Source: Streptomyces sp. MBT53 (GTDB lineage Bacteria; Actinomycetota; Actinomycetes; Streptomycetales; Streptomycetaceae). From it: a stretch of 64,000 nt of DNA. This document shows positions 20,460-29,132 of this stretch, piece after piece; position 1 is the first letter of the stretch, and every line of letters starts with the position of its first letter. The translations under genes were made by a program, and so were the position numbers. The stretch covers positions 1-64,000 of the forward strand of contig NZ_JAEQAZ010000016.1 of the NCBI RefSeq assembly GCF_016654115.1, in the 5' to 3' direction. The notes under the pieces are model-generated. The model was not told the origin of the DNA and searched no databases. It saw nothing but the letters and a program-made list of their open reading frames with translations.

Positions 20460-22328
20460 TCAGTCGGAGACCACCGAGGTGTTGAGGCCCTGGGCGTAGT
20501 GGTTGTGGGCGATCTTGATCCCCGTACTGCCGTGGAAGACGAACAGCGGCGAGGTGTACGGCGGCTCGTCCGGGGTGGCCAGGCGGCGGACCGTGTTGCC
20601 GATGAAGGTGAAGCCGCCGACGCTCTTGGCGTTGACGACCGTCACGTCGCCGATGTCGAAGGAGTTGTGCTCGACCTTGATGTTGTGGTGCACCGGGTTC
20701 GCCGGGTCGACGACCTGGTTGGTGGGCTCGACGAAGATCACCGGACCTGTGGGGCGGGTGAAGGAGTTGTCGCGGATCGTGAGGTCGGCGACCGGGCCGG
20801 ACTCGTACCACTGGTAGGCGTCGGCCGAGACGTAGATGCTCGCCATCGACATCGCGTCGAAGCTGTTGCCGGCGATCAGGACGGGCTTGCGGGTGGTGAC
20901 CAGGATGCCGCGCGTGGGCACATTGCGGAACGTGTTGCCGGTGATCACGACCGACGGGGTGGCCGTGATGTTCTCGACGACCGTGCCGTCGATCTCGACC
21001 CCGGCGGGGACCGGCCGGTCGAAGGAAACGGTCATCGTGGTCAGGGACTTGGAGTGGTCCATGCCGCTGGGCCCGTCGACCGCCGTCACCTTCGCGTGCG
21101 CCGGTGTCAGCGACTTCATCGTCCGCTTGTCGGTGAACTCGACCTCGTCACCCGGGGCGAACTGCGGGAACCCGGCGGTCTGCGGGTGCTCGTAGGCGAG
21201 GGTGAGGGTGTTCGGGCCCGGCTGTCCGACGACTTCGAGGTAGGTGCCGTGGATGTTGATCGGGTCGTCGTGCGGGCCGTCGAAGAGGCTCCGGGTGATG
21301 GAGACCTTGCCCTTGACGCCGGACATCTGCACGAAGTCCGCGAACGAGGCCGTCGAGCGGCCGGACTTGGGATCGGGCGCGAAGTTCACCTTGTCGATGG
21401 TGATGTTCTCGCTGAACTGCCCCACCACACCGAAGGACTGGAGGTAGTAGGCGTTCATCGAGCGCATCGTGACGTTCTTGGACTGCCAGATGAAGGCGCC
21501 CGGCTCCGTGCGCTCGATGAGCCGCATCTGGTAGACGAGACCGGAATCCGACGGTTGTGCCGCGGTCGTGTAGTCGATCCGGATCTTGCGGTTGCCGAGG
21601 TCGGTGACCTTGGAGACGTCGTTGAAGAGCGGGTTGTCGCCGCGCCAGGTCTTCTGCGCCTTCGGGTCGTGGATCTGGGTGTACTGGAGCCCGTCCTCGC
21701 CCTGCCAGTACGGCTGTCCGGTGGCCGGGCTCTTCTCGCCGAGCCAGGTGATGTGCGTGCCGTTCACCTGGTACGGGCTGCCGGCCGGGATCGACAGGAC
21801 GCGGTAGGCGTGCCCGTCGTTGACACCGGCGGTCGCGACGGTCGCGTCGATGACCTCGGGGGCCGCGTAGTCGAACGAGAAGTTCTGGAAGGTCACATCC
21901 GTCGAGCGGATCGACGCGAACGCCGTCTGCAGACCGTGGTAGACGAGCTTCGCCCCGCCGCCGTCGACGGTGACGTCGTGCATGTCCTCGATCAGCAGGC
22001 CGATCTTCTTGTCGCGGTAACGCTGGTCGGCGCCAACGGTGTTGGAGACATACAGCTCACGCGTCTCGGCCCGCTCGGGGTAGAGCTGATAGGTCCCCTT
22101 GGAGAAGACGATCCTGACCGGCCGGTCGTGATCGACCTTCTTCGCGTGCCGCAGCGCCGCGACGACGGCGGGCGTGGAGTCCGTCCGGCCCGTCGGGTCG
22201 GCGCCGTACGCGTCGACTCTCACCACCGCCGGCGCGGGCGTCGCCCCCGACGCCGCGGCGACAGGACCCCCACCGCCCACGAGCAGCGCGAGCGCCACCC
22301 CTACAAAAACGAACCGAGACCGAGACAT
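20460..22328 (-). CDS. Secreted GH110-family alpha-1,3-galactosidase-like beta-helix protein
   Basis: 622 residues starting MSRSRFVFVGVALALLVGGG, a Sec signal peptide; GGAGGGG lies just before the ATG. The remainder is a right-handed parallel beta-helix with features I recognise from GH110 enzymes: RELYVSN near 85, then KIGLLIEDMHDVTVDGGGAKL, LFDGPHDDPINIHGTYLEVV near 350 with the paired Asp, and NTFRNVPTRGILVTT. GH110 enzymes remove terminal alpha-1,3-linked galactose from glycans. Export suggests it acts on external glycans. An earlier in-frame ATG at 22358 has no signal-like start. The LacI regulator lies directly upstream on the same strand, and a second secreted protein is divergent from that regulator. 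Confidence 0.82.
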   Translation of the reverse strand: MSRSRFVFVGVALALLVGGGGPVAAASGATPAPAVVRVDAYGADPTGRTDSTPAVVAALRHAKKVDHDRPVRIVFSKGTYQLYPERAETRELYVSNTVGADQRYRDKKIGLLIEDMHDVTVDGGGAKLVYHGLQTAFASIRSTDVTFQNFSFDYAAPEVIDATVATAGVNDGHAYRVLSIPAGSPYQVNGTHITWLGEKSPATGQPYWQGEDGLQYTQIHDPKAQKTWRGDNPLFNDVSKVTDLGNRKIRIDYTTAAQPSDSGLVYQMRLIERTEPGAFIWQSKNVTMRSMNAYYLQSFGVVGQFSENITIDKVNFAPDPKSGRSTASFADFVQMSGVKGKVSITRSLFDGPHDDPINIHGTYLEVVGQPGPNTLTLAYEHPQTAGFPQFAPGDEVEFTDKRTMKSLTPAHAKVTAVDGPSGMDHSKSLTTMTVSFDRPVPAGVEIDGTVVENITATPSVVITGNTFRNVPTRGILVTTRKPVLIAGNSFDAMSMASIYVSADAYQWYESGPVADLTIRDNSFTRPTGPVIFVEPTNQVVDPANPVHHNIKVEHNSFDIGDVTVVNAKSVGGFTFIGNTVRRLATPDEPPYTSPLFVFHGSTGIKIAHNHYAQGLNTSVVSD

Positions 22329-22428
22329 AGCCCCTCCGGAGCATTCATGAATCGCCAAACACCCGATGAATGAACGGAGTTGCGGCCGATTGGTGGTCCG
22401 ATCTCCGGAGTGGAGTGTCCATAGATCC

Positions 22429-22440
22429 GACCTCTAGGTC
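22429..22440. promoter_or_regulatory. Perfect 12-bp palindrome upstream of the GH110 gene
   Basis: GACCTCTAGGTC (arms GACCT/AGGTC) lies 101 bp upstream of the ATG, in the 136-bp gap after the LacI gene. It could be an operator for the GH110 promoter; it does not resemble the dyad at 23491. Confidence 0.35.
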
Positions 22441-22464
22441 AATGGTCCGGACGAGCAAGGGAGT

Positions 22465-23460
22465 TCACGCCTTCGGCGCCGCCGTGCTCGCGCGGATCAC
22501 CAGCTCGGGATCGAAGAGCAGCTCGCCGACGGGGACATCACGGTTGCCGACCAGGGCGAGGACACTGCGGCCCGCCTCCGAGGCCAGCCGGTCGGCCGGC
22601 TGACGGACCGTGGTGAGCGGCGGGTCGACGAAATCCATGATCATGGAGCCGTCGTAGCCCACGACCGACACATCGCCCGGCACGTCGTACCCCTGCCGGC
22701 GCGCACCGCGGATCGCCCCGAGCGCCATGTAGTCGCTGGCGGCGACGATCGCCGTCGCGCCCCGGCCGAGCAGCGAGATCGCGGCCGACTGACCACCCTC
22801 CACCGTGTACGACTGCCGGACCACCCACTGCTCCGCGTCCTCGACCCCGCGCTTGGCGAGCGAGGAGACGAAGCCGCTGACCCGCCGGTCGGCCGGGCGG
22901 TTGCCGACCGGGCCCGAGGCCATGCCGATACGGCGGTGACCGAGCCGGTAGAGGTGGTCCACGGCGAGTTCGGCGGCGAGCAGATCGTCGGTGGAGAAGA
23001 CGGGTGCCTCGCTCACGCCCTCGAACCGGCCGTTGATCCCCACGAACGGGATCCTGCGGGAGGTGAGGAGTTCGTACGCCTGCGGATCCGCGCCCTCGAT
23101 CGTGTTGCTCGCCGAGAGGAAGACCACGGCGGCCACACCCCGGTCCGCGAGGGAGGTCACGAAGTCCAACTCCTGGACCCCGCCCGGGAAGCACGGGCAC
23201 AGCACCGTCTTCAGACCGTGCGGGGCGAGCACCGACTCGATCCGCTCGGCGACATCGGCGAAGAACGGGTTGGAGACCAACTCCGTGACCACCGCGACGA
23301 GTTGCCCCCGTGTCTGCCGCTCGTAGCCGAGGTCGGCCATCGCCTGCTCGACGGCCTCGCGGGTCCTGCGGGACACGCCCTGGCGCCGGTTGATGACCCG
23401 GCTGACCGTGGCCTCGCTCACCTGCGCCCGGTCCGCGACCTCGGTGATGCCGACCTTCAT
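22465..23460 (-). CDS. LacI/GalR-family sugar-responsive repressor
   Basis: 331 residues. The N-terminal HTH (ITEVADRAQVSEATVSRVINRRQGVSRRTREAV) and the effector domain (GQLVAVVTELVSNPFFADVAERIE; TAIVAASDYMALGAIRGARR; VVGYDGSMIMDFVDPPLTTVRQP) are canonical. GGAGGG lies before the ATG. It should bind a sugar liberated by the neighbouring secreted enzymes and relieve repression. A GGACTGAAAACTTTCAATCC dyad 30 bp upstream of its own start is a likely operator controlling both itself and the divergent gene at 23654. Confidence 0.93.
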   Translation of the reverse strand: MKVGITEVADRAQVSEATVSRVINRRQGVSRRTREAVEQAMADLGYERQTRGQLVAVVTELVSNPFFADVAERIESVLAPHGLKTVLCPCFPGGVQELDFVTSLADRGVAAVVFLSASNTIEGADPQAYELLTSRRIPFVGINGRFEGVSEAPVFSTDDLLAAELAVDHLYRLGHRRIGMASGPVGNRPADRRVSGFVSSLAKRGVEDAEQWVVRQSYTVEGGQSAAISLLGRGATAIVAASDYMALGAIRGARRQGYDVPGDVSVVGYDGSMIMDFVDPPLTTVRQPADRLASEAGRSVLALVGNRDVPVGELLFDPELVIRASTAAPKA

Positions 23461-23490
23461 ACGGTTCCCTCCACCCCGACTTGCAACAGT

Positions 23491-23510
23491 GGACTGAAAA
23501 CTTTCAATCC
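23491..23510. promoter_or_regulatory. Candidate LacI-family operator
   Basis: GGACTGAAAACTTTCAATCC: arms GGA.TGAAA and TTTCA.TCC are inverted around AC, with one mismatched pair. It sits between the lacI-type gene and the divergent secreted-protein gene. Confidence 0.6.
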
Positions 23511-23570
23511 AACCTCCCACGCAACATAGCAGCGAAACTGCATGTCTTCCATGTTTCTTACGCATGACCA

Positions 23571-23600
23571 TTGAATCGCCACTTCGGCCCCTGCTAGCTT
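23571..23600 (+). promoter_or_regulatory. Possible promoter of the secreted barrel-protein gene
   Basis: TTGAAT (23571-23576), an 18-bp spacer and TAGCTT (23595-23600), 53 bp before the ATG. It lies downstream of the operator dyad. Confidence 0.4.
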
Positions 23601-23653
23601 TCCGGCCACCACGCGGCGCCCATCCCGCAGTGACCGAAGACCCGGGAGACCCG

Positions 23654-25612
23654 ATGAAGCCCTCAAGGCTCATGCTGCTCACCGCTGTTGCCCTGCTCGC
23701 ACCGATGGCTCCCGCTCTGTCGGCCACCGCGTCCGCCGCACCCCGCCCGCAACTCGCCATCCCCGACCCCGGGTTCGAGAACGGCGGCGTGGGCTGGACC
23801 TTCACCTCGGGCGCCGGCGTGGGCACCGGCAACAGACACGGCGGCCAGCGCTTCCTCTACCTCGACTCCGGAGCCGGCAAGAGCGGGCAGACGACCATCG
23901 TCGCGCCCCGCGACGGGAGTTACGACTTCTCCGCGTGGATCGGCAGCGCCGGCACCGGCGGGACGTACACGGTCCGGCGCAACGGCGTGACCGTGGAGAC
24001 CATCACCCTGCCGCAGCACCCCGGGTACGCCCGCTACACCATCAGCGACGTCAAGCTGAGGACCGGTGACCAGCTGCAGATCGAGTTCGGCTCCGGAACC
24101 TCCTGGGTCAACGCCGACGACCTGATGATCTCGCCCGCCGCGCCCGCCGACCCCGAGGTCACCTCGTCCGACCCCTCGGTGGTCGAGATGTTCGCCTGGG
24201 CGCAGAAGAAGGCCAACAGCTGGGTCCAACTGCCCGGCACGGTGGGCCCGGTCAACGTCGACGAGTACCAGACCGGCGGCACCGGAACCGCGACCTACGA
24301 GCCCACCTACTGGGCCGGATACGCCAACCGCAGCGCCTACTACTCCCGCGACATGACCCACCAGCTCGCCGGCGCCCACCTCATCGGCCTCGACACCGAG
24401 AACGAGACGATGCTCCGCTCGTACGCGGCGTCGGCCACCGCCGAGAGCAAGTACTTCCCCGTCTGGTCCCTCAACTTCGACGCCAAGACCTACCTCAGCA
24501 TCGACTACAAGAGCCCGGACAACTTCGTGCGCGAGGTGCCCGCCGTCTTCGAACTCGTCGAGAAGGCCGCCCTCGCCTACCAGTGGACCGGCGACCGCAG
24601 ATACGTCGACGACCCGGTGCTGTGGAACTTCTACCGGCACGCCACCGAGCAGTTCATCGACCTGCACAACTCCGCCAAGGACAACGGCAAGGTCAAGGTC
24701 GCCGAGGGCACCGGCCAGGGCATCTTCGCGGGCGCCGCCAGCTACAACGAACAGGACGGCGACGACCTCGCCGAGGCCGGCGACACCATCGCCTCCGAGT
24801 ACCAGGCCTACCTGGCGATGTCCGTCCTCGCCCGCGGCAGGGGCGACACCAAGCTGGCGAAGACCTACGACAAGAAGGCCGCCGACCTGAAGACGTACTT
24901 CAACGACACCTGGAGCGGCACCGGCAGCGGCGCCGACATGGTCCGCGCCTACACCGTCTCCGGCACCCCGGTCACCGGCTGGGGCAAGGAGAACAGCGTC
25001 TTCATGCCGATGAAGCAGATCATCGACCCCGGCCCGCGCAACGACGCCTACCTCGACTACATCCAGCAGCAGGAACTGGGACCGCAGGGCTCACCCAACA
25101 TCGAGTCCACGACGTATCTCCCCGACATGTTCTTCAAGAACAACCGCCCCGACACCGCCTGGCAGTGGATGCAGAAGATCTACGGCGAGCGGGAGACCCA
25201 GCACATCAACTCCAGCCAGGGCCCCAACGGCGACTACCCCGAGGTGTCGTTCACCTTGGTCAGCCAGACCATCCAGGGCCTGATGGGCATCACACCGGAC
25301 GCACCGGACCACAAGGTGACCACCCAGTCGCAGCTGCCGACCGGTATGAAGTGGCTCCAGGCTGCGGACGTCCCCATCGGCACGGGCACGGTCACCGTGC
25401 GGCACGACGGCGCCACGAAGACCACGCTGACGAACAACTCCCGCAAGGGCTCATACAGTTGGGAGGCCCGCTTCGCCGGCGTCCACAAGAAGATCAAGGT
25501 CAACGGCGTCCAGCAGCACGTGCGGGTCAAGACGGTCCACGGAGTGACCTACACCTACGCGACACCGACGGTCCGCGCCGGGGCGACGACGGTGGTCCAG
25601 GTCGGCGACTGA
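23654..25612 (+). CDS. Secreted protein with N-terminal beta-sandwich and alpha-helical catalytic-like domain
   Basis: 652 residues with a Sec signal peptide (MKPSRLMLLTAVALLAPMAPALSATASA region), then a jelly-roll carbohydrate-binding-like module (about 30-165; IPDPGFENGGVGWTF ... VNADDLMISP). A large helical region (170-570) follows, rich in aromatic and acidic residues (TYWAGYANRSAYYSRDMTHQ; DGDDLAEAGDTIASEYQAY; GWGKENSVFMPMKQ), resembling a six-hairpin (alpha/alpha) glycosidase barrel. A small beta domain closes the protein. I do not recognise the family. Its place opposite a LacI gene and beside a GH110 enzyme argues for glycan degradation (inference). Confidence 0.75.
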   Translation: MKPSRLMLLTAVALLAPMAPALSATASAAPRPQLAIPDPGFENGGVGWTFTSGAGVGTGNRHGGQRFLYLDSGAGKSGQTTIVAPRDGSYDFSAWIGSAGTGGTYTVRRNGVTVETITLPQHPGYARYTISDVKLRTGDQLQIEFGSGTSWVNADDLMISPAAPADPEVTSSDPSVVEMFAWAQKKANSWVQLPGTVGPVNVDEYQTGGTGTATYEPTYWAGYANRSAYYSRDMTHQLAGAHLIGLDTENETMLRSYAASATAESKYFPVWSLNFDAKTYLSIDYKSPDNFVREVPAVFELVEKAALAYQWTGDRRYVDDPVLWNFYRHATEQFIDLHNSAKDNGKVKVAEGTGQGIFAGAASYNEQDGDDLAEAGDTIASEYQAYLAMSVLARGRGDTKLAKTYDKKAADLKTYFNDTWSGTGSGADMVRAYTVSGTPVTGWGKENSVFMPMKQIIDPGPRNDAYLDYIQQQELGPQGSPNIESTTYLPDMFFKNNRPDTAWQWMQKIYGERETQHINSSQGPNGDYPEVSFTLVSQTIQGLMGITPDAPDHKVTTQSQLPTGMKWLQAADVPIGTGTVTVRHDGATKTTLTNNSRKGSYSWEARFAGVHKKIKVNGVQQHVRVKTVHGVTYTYATPTVRAGATTVVQVGD

Positions 25613-25619
25613 CGCCGAC
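25601..25619. terminator. GC hairpin at the stop codon between convergent genes
   Basis: GTCGGCG-ACTGA-CGCCGAC: a perfect 7-bp stem whose loop holds the TGA stop at 25610-25612. No T-tract follows, so it could be a weak terminator or simply 3'-end structure. Confidence 0.4.
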
Positions 25620-25625
25620 TCCCGG

Positions 25626-27674
25626 TCACCGAGGGCCCCGTAGCGCGCCGGCGAGATCGTCGAGGTACCGCGCGACGGGGCCCAGGGTGACCAGGCCGCT
25701 GCCCGCCCCGGCCAACTCGGCCGCGGCGGGCGCCAGTTCGGTGTGTGCGCGCTCCATCATGTCCCGGTCGCCCACGTCGATCGCCGCCCGCGCGGCCAGG
25801 CACCACAGCGCCTCGTACAACAGGTCGCGCGGCGGCTCCGGGAGCGAACGCAGCGCGGCCCGGGCGTCGTCGGGCCGCCCCTGGGCCAGCGACACGAGCG
25901 GCCGGGCCCACGGTTCGTACGGCCCCCAGTCGATGTGCTCGTCGGTCCGGGCGGGTCGCCCGTGCCGCAGGCGCAGACACAGCAGGGCCAGCGGCAGCAG
26001 CCCGCGCTCCAGCCCGGGCATGCCGGCTCCGTCCAGCCGTAGCGCCGCGTCCCGGTAGGCCACCTCCACGTCCTCCGGCCGCGCGCTGTCGGTCTCGGCG
26101 AGCCGCAGCGCCCGGTACCACTGGGTGAACACGCCCACCAGCGGCAGTTCATGACGCTCCGCCAGCTGCTCGGCGGCTGCCACGTGCAGGTCCGCTCCGG
26201 CGAAGTCCGCGAGCGCGCTACGAGCCTGGAGCCGGACGAGATGGCCGAGCACTTCGTGGGTGACAAGGCCGTGCCGAGCGGACAGGGCGACCAACTCGGC
26301 CCCGATCCCGTCCCGTTGCCGGGCCAGACCGGCGTGCTGGAAGGTCTGCATGAACACCCCGTTGAGGGCGAAGGCCAGGAGCGCGGGGTCGTTGAGCCTG
26401 CGGGCGATGTCCTCCGCCTGCCGGGCGGCCTGGGGTCCGCGCGCGGAACGCGTGCCCCGTGACTCCAGCGCGACCGTGGCCAACAGCCGGGCCCGCACCG
26501 CGAGATGGGCGTCCGGCGGGAGCACGGCAAGGGTGCGCTCGGCGGCTGCCACGGTCTCCGCCGCCAACTGGGGGTCGTCGACACGGGTCCAGATCGCGGG
26601 GACGTCGTAGGCGCCGATCACCCGGGCGGTGAGTTCCGGGTCGCCCAGCTCGGCCGCCGCCGCGATCGCCGCGAGCCGATGCCCGCGGGACGCCTCCAGC
26701 CCGCCGCCACCGGTCACCGCGAGATCCCGCAACAGCCCCACCGTCGACTCCAGCCGCACCCGTGCACCGGCCGCCACGGTCCGGTCGTAGGCGGCGGTGG
26801 CGGCTGCCCAAACCTGCTCGGCGGGACCGCTGTCCGCCGGCGACCGGCTGTGTTCGCGCGGGCTACTGGTCACCTGCGCCCGTCCCCGCGAACCGCCAGG
26901 CCCGGCGTCGAGGTGCTGAGCCTGCGCGAGGATGTCCGACTCCAGGCGGCGCAGGGCCGGGCCCGGGTCCGCGCCGAGTTGTTCCACGAGGAGGGTGCGG
27001 GCCCGGCGCAGTACCGCGAGCGCGTCGCCCTGGCGGCCGGTGCGGTACAGGGACAGTGCCAGCAGTCGCCAGGCGTTCTCGCGCCACGGGTGTTCGGCCG
27101 CGTGTGCGTCCAGGTCCGGTACCGCCTCCGCGGCCCGGCCCAGGGCGAGTTGGGTCTCGGCCCGGCGTTCGACGGCGTGCAGGCGCAGCTCGGCGAGGCG
27201 GGAGCGTTCCGTGCGGGCCCAGGTCTCGGCGCCGAAGTCGGCGTAGGCCGGGCCCCGCCACCAGCCGAGCGCCTCCTCCAGGTGGGCCAGCGCCCGCTCC
27301 TCCGGCAGCGCCCCGGCCGCGGTCACCGCCCGCTCGAAGCGCCAGGCGTCCACGGCATCCGGCGCGGCCCGCAGCGCGTACCCCGGCCCCTCGGTGACCA
27401 GCAGCCGGGCCGGAGCGCGCGGCGGGCGCTCCGGTTCCAGGGCCCGGCGCAGCGCGGCGACGAAGGTACGCACCGCGCCCACCGCGTCGGCGGGCGGCTC
27501 CTCCCGGCCCGCCCACAGATCCTCGACCAGCCGTCCGACCGGGACGACCCGGCGCCGGGCCACCAGCAGCCGGGCCAGCACCGCCCGGTGCCGAGGCCCC
27601 CTCAGCGCGATCACGTCCCCGGCACCGTCCCAGGCCGTCACCGGCCCCAGCACCCCGAACGCGACCTCCATCAC
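25626..27674 (-). CDS. BTAD-family (SARP/AfsR-like) transcriptional regulator without NB-ARC
   Basis: 682 residues: an N-terminal OmpR-type winged helix (about 1-95; RHRAVLARLLVARRRVVPVGRLVEDLW), then a bacterial transcriptional activation domain (about 100-250; RERAL...RTGRQGDALAVLRRARTLLVEQLGADPGPALRRLE pattern), a linker, and an alpha-helical TPR-like C-terminal half. No P-loop or NB-ARC is seen, unlike AfsR. It is divergent from a dehalogenase-like hydrolase 115 bp away and probably controls it. A TACCGT box lies upstream, with GGAAAGGGTGATC before the ATG. Confidence 0.87.
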   Translation of the reverse strand: MMEVAFGVLGPVTAWDGAGDVIALRGPRHRAVLARLLVARRRVVPVGRLVEDLWAGREEPPADAVGAVRTFVAALRRALEPERPPRAPARLLVTEGPGYALRAAPDAVDAWRFERAVTAAGALPEERALAHLEEALGWWRGPAYADFGAETWARTERSRLAELRLHAVERRAETQLALGRAAEAVPDLDAHAAEHPWRENAWRLLALSLYRTGRQGDALAVLRRARTLLVEQLGADPGPALRRLESDILAQAQHLDAGPGGSRGRAQVTSSPREHSRSPADSGPAEQVWAAATAAYDRTVAAGARVRLESTVGLLRDLAVTGGGGLEASRGHRLAAIAAAAELGDPELTARVIGAYDVPAIWTRVDDPQLAAETVAAAERTLAVLPPDAHLAVRARLLATVALESRGTRSARGPQAARQAEDIARRLNDPALLAFALNGVFMQTFQHAGLARQRDGIGAELVALSARHGLVTHEVLGHLVRLQARSALADFAGADLHVAAAEQLAERHELPLVGVFTQWYRALRLAETDSARPEDVEVAYRDAALRLDGAGMPGLERGLLPLALLCLRLRHGRPARTDEHIDWGPYEPWARPLVSLAQGRPDDARAALRSLPEPPRDLLYEALWCLAARAAIDVGDRDMMERAHTELAPAAAELAGAGSGLVTLGPVARYLDDLAGALRGPR

Positions 27675-27789
27675 CGATCACCCTTTCCGGGGCATCGCCC
27701 CAGGTCACGGTAGCGCGCTCACTCGTTGCTCATCGGAGGGCGGCACGCTCGAAGACACCACTCGCACATGCACGAAAGCAGGGCGCACC

Positions 27790-28665
27790 ATGCCACCGAC
27801 CATCCCGGGTTTCACCTACCACCGCGTTCCCGTCGCGGACGGCGTGTCCCTGAACGCGGCCGTGTCCGGTTCGGGCAGCCCGGTCGTGCTGCTGCACGGT
27901 TTTCCGCAGACCCACCTCATGTGGCGCCATGTCGCCGCCGACCTCGCGGCCGACCACACCGTCATCTGCCCCGACCTGCGCGGCTACGGCGCGAGCGACA
28001 AGCCCGCCGAGACCGACGGCAGCTACGCCAAGCGCACCATGGCCGACGACATCGTGACCCTCGCCCACGCCCTCGGCCACGACCGCTTCGCCCTCGCCGG
28101 GCACGACCGCGGCGCCCTCGTCGCCTTCCGCGCCGGACTCGACCACCCGGACACCGTCACCCACCTCGCGTGTCTCGACGTACTCCCGACCCTCGACATG
28201 TGGGACGTGATGCACGGCGTCACCGCCGCCGTCGGCTTCCACCTCTACCTGATGGCCCAACCCCCGGGCCTGCCCGAGGAGTTGATCGCCGCCGCGCCCG
28301 ACGCGTTCTTCGGCCACTTCCTCGACCTCTGGACCGACGACCCACAGGCGATCCCCGCCGACGTCCGCACCGCCTACCTGAACGCCTGCCGCGCCGCGGT
28401 TCCCTCGATCGTCGCCGACTACCGCGCGTCCGCCGGCGTCGACCTCGCCCACGACCAGGCCGACCGGGACGCCGGAAACCGGCTGCGGATGCCGGTCGCC
28501 GTGCTCCAGCAGGACTGGGGCGCCGCGCTCGGCTTCGACGCGGCGGCCCTGTGGGGCGACTGGGCACCGGACCTACGGCACTCCACCGTGACCTGCGGCC
28601 ACTTCATGGCGGAGGAGGCGCCCGCCGACGTGGCCAAGGCACTCCGGGACCTGCTCGCCCGCTGA
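27790..28665 (+). CDS. Alpha/beta hydrolase, haloacid/fluoroacetate-dehalogenase- or epoxide-hydrolase-like
   Basis: 291 residues. Oxyanion motif HGFPQTHLMW, then DLRGYGASDKP and the nucleophile elbow GHDRGA with Asp as nucleophile, as in dehalogenases and epoxide hydrolases; the catalytic His is in CGHFMAEEAP. The sequence is strikingly similar to fluoroacetate dehalogenase (RGYGxSxKP; LDHPDxVxxLAxLDxxPT; DYRA Tyr). However, the second active-site Arg of that enzyme (D-R-G-G-R) is Leu here, and the Trp after the halide-pocket His is Leu. Substrate therefore remains open. A DUF190 gene follows 64 bp later. Confidence 0.82.
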   Translation: MPPTIPGFTYHRVPVADGVSLNAAVSGSGSPVVLLHGFPQTHLMWRHVAADLAADHTVICPDLRGYGASDKPAETDGSYAKRTMADDIVTLAHALGHDRFALAGHDRGALVAFRAGLDHPDTVTHLACLDVLPTLDMWDVMHGVTAAVGFHLYLMAQPPGLPEELIAAAPDAFFGHFLDLWTDDPQAIPADVRTAYLNACRAAVPSIVADYRASAGVDLAHDQADRDAGNRLRMPVAVLQQDWGAALGFDAAALWGDWAPDLRHSTVTCGHFMAEEAPADVAKALRDLLAR

Positions 28666-28729
28666 CCGCGTTCCCCCTTGCCGACCCGCGCAGTACCGTC
28701 GGGACAGTCCCCACGGCAGGGGGTGCCCG

Positions 28730-29062
28730 ATGCCCGCGCCCGACCCGCTCGCCGCACGTCTCACCGTCCACCTCGACGCGGCCGCGCTCTGGCACCACAG
28801 GCCGGCCTACGCCGAACTCGTCCACCGCGCCCACCGCGAGGGCCTCGCCGGAGCGAGCGTCTTCCACGGCGTGACGGGGTTCGGCGCGGGCGACCCCAAG
28901 GTCCGGCACCTCCGCGATCACGGGCCCTGCCTGGTGATCATCGTGGACGACGAGCGACGGCTGCGTTCGTTTCTGCCGCGCGTGGCCGACCTGTTGGCCG
29001 AGACGGCGGCCGTCACGACCCTGGACCAGGTGCGGATCCATGTGCCGGACAGCCCGGGGTGA
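28730..29062 (+). CDS. DUF190 family protein
   Basis: 110 residues. The hallmarks of DUF190 are GLAGASVFHGVTGFGAGDPKV and PCLVIIVDDERRLRSFLPRV. The family folds like a ferredoxin/PII-type regulator and is often encoded with CrcB fluoride channels, which are not visible here. CAGGGGG lies 8 nt before the ATG. It follows the hydrolase and could be cotranscribed. Confidence 0.82.
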   Translation: MPAPDPLAARLTVHLDAAALWHHRPAYAELVHRAHREGLAGASVFHGVTGFGAGDPKVRHLRDHGPCLVIIVDDERRLRSFLPRVADLLAETAAVTTLDQVRIHVPDSPG

Positions 29063-29120
29063 ACCCCGCGACTCCGGCCGGAAGAGAGCGAACATGCGTG
29101 CGTACGGCCCTCCACCCGCC

Positions 29121-29126
29121 TACGCT
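29121..29126 (+). promoter_or_regulatory. -10 box (TACGCT) for a leaderless transcript
   Basis: TACGCT, 6 nt, GTG at 29133. No ribosome-binding sequence lies between. Confidence 0.5.
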
Positions 29127-29132
29127 CGGGCC

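Noticed and set aside
19941..22373. An 810-codon plus-strand frame opposite the GH110 gene
   Set aside because: Shadow frame; the opposite strand encodes a signal peptide and conserved GH110 motifs.
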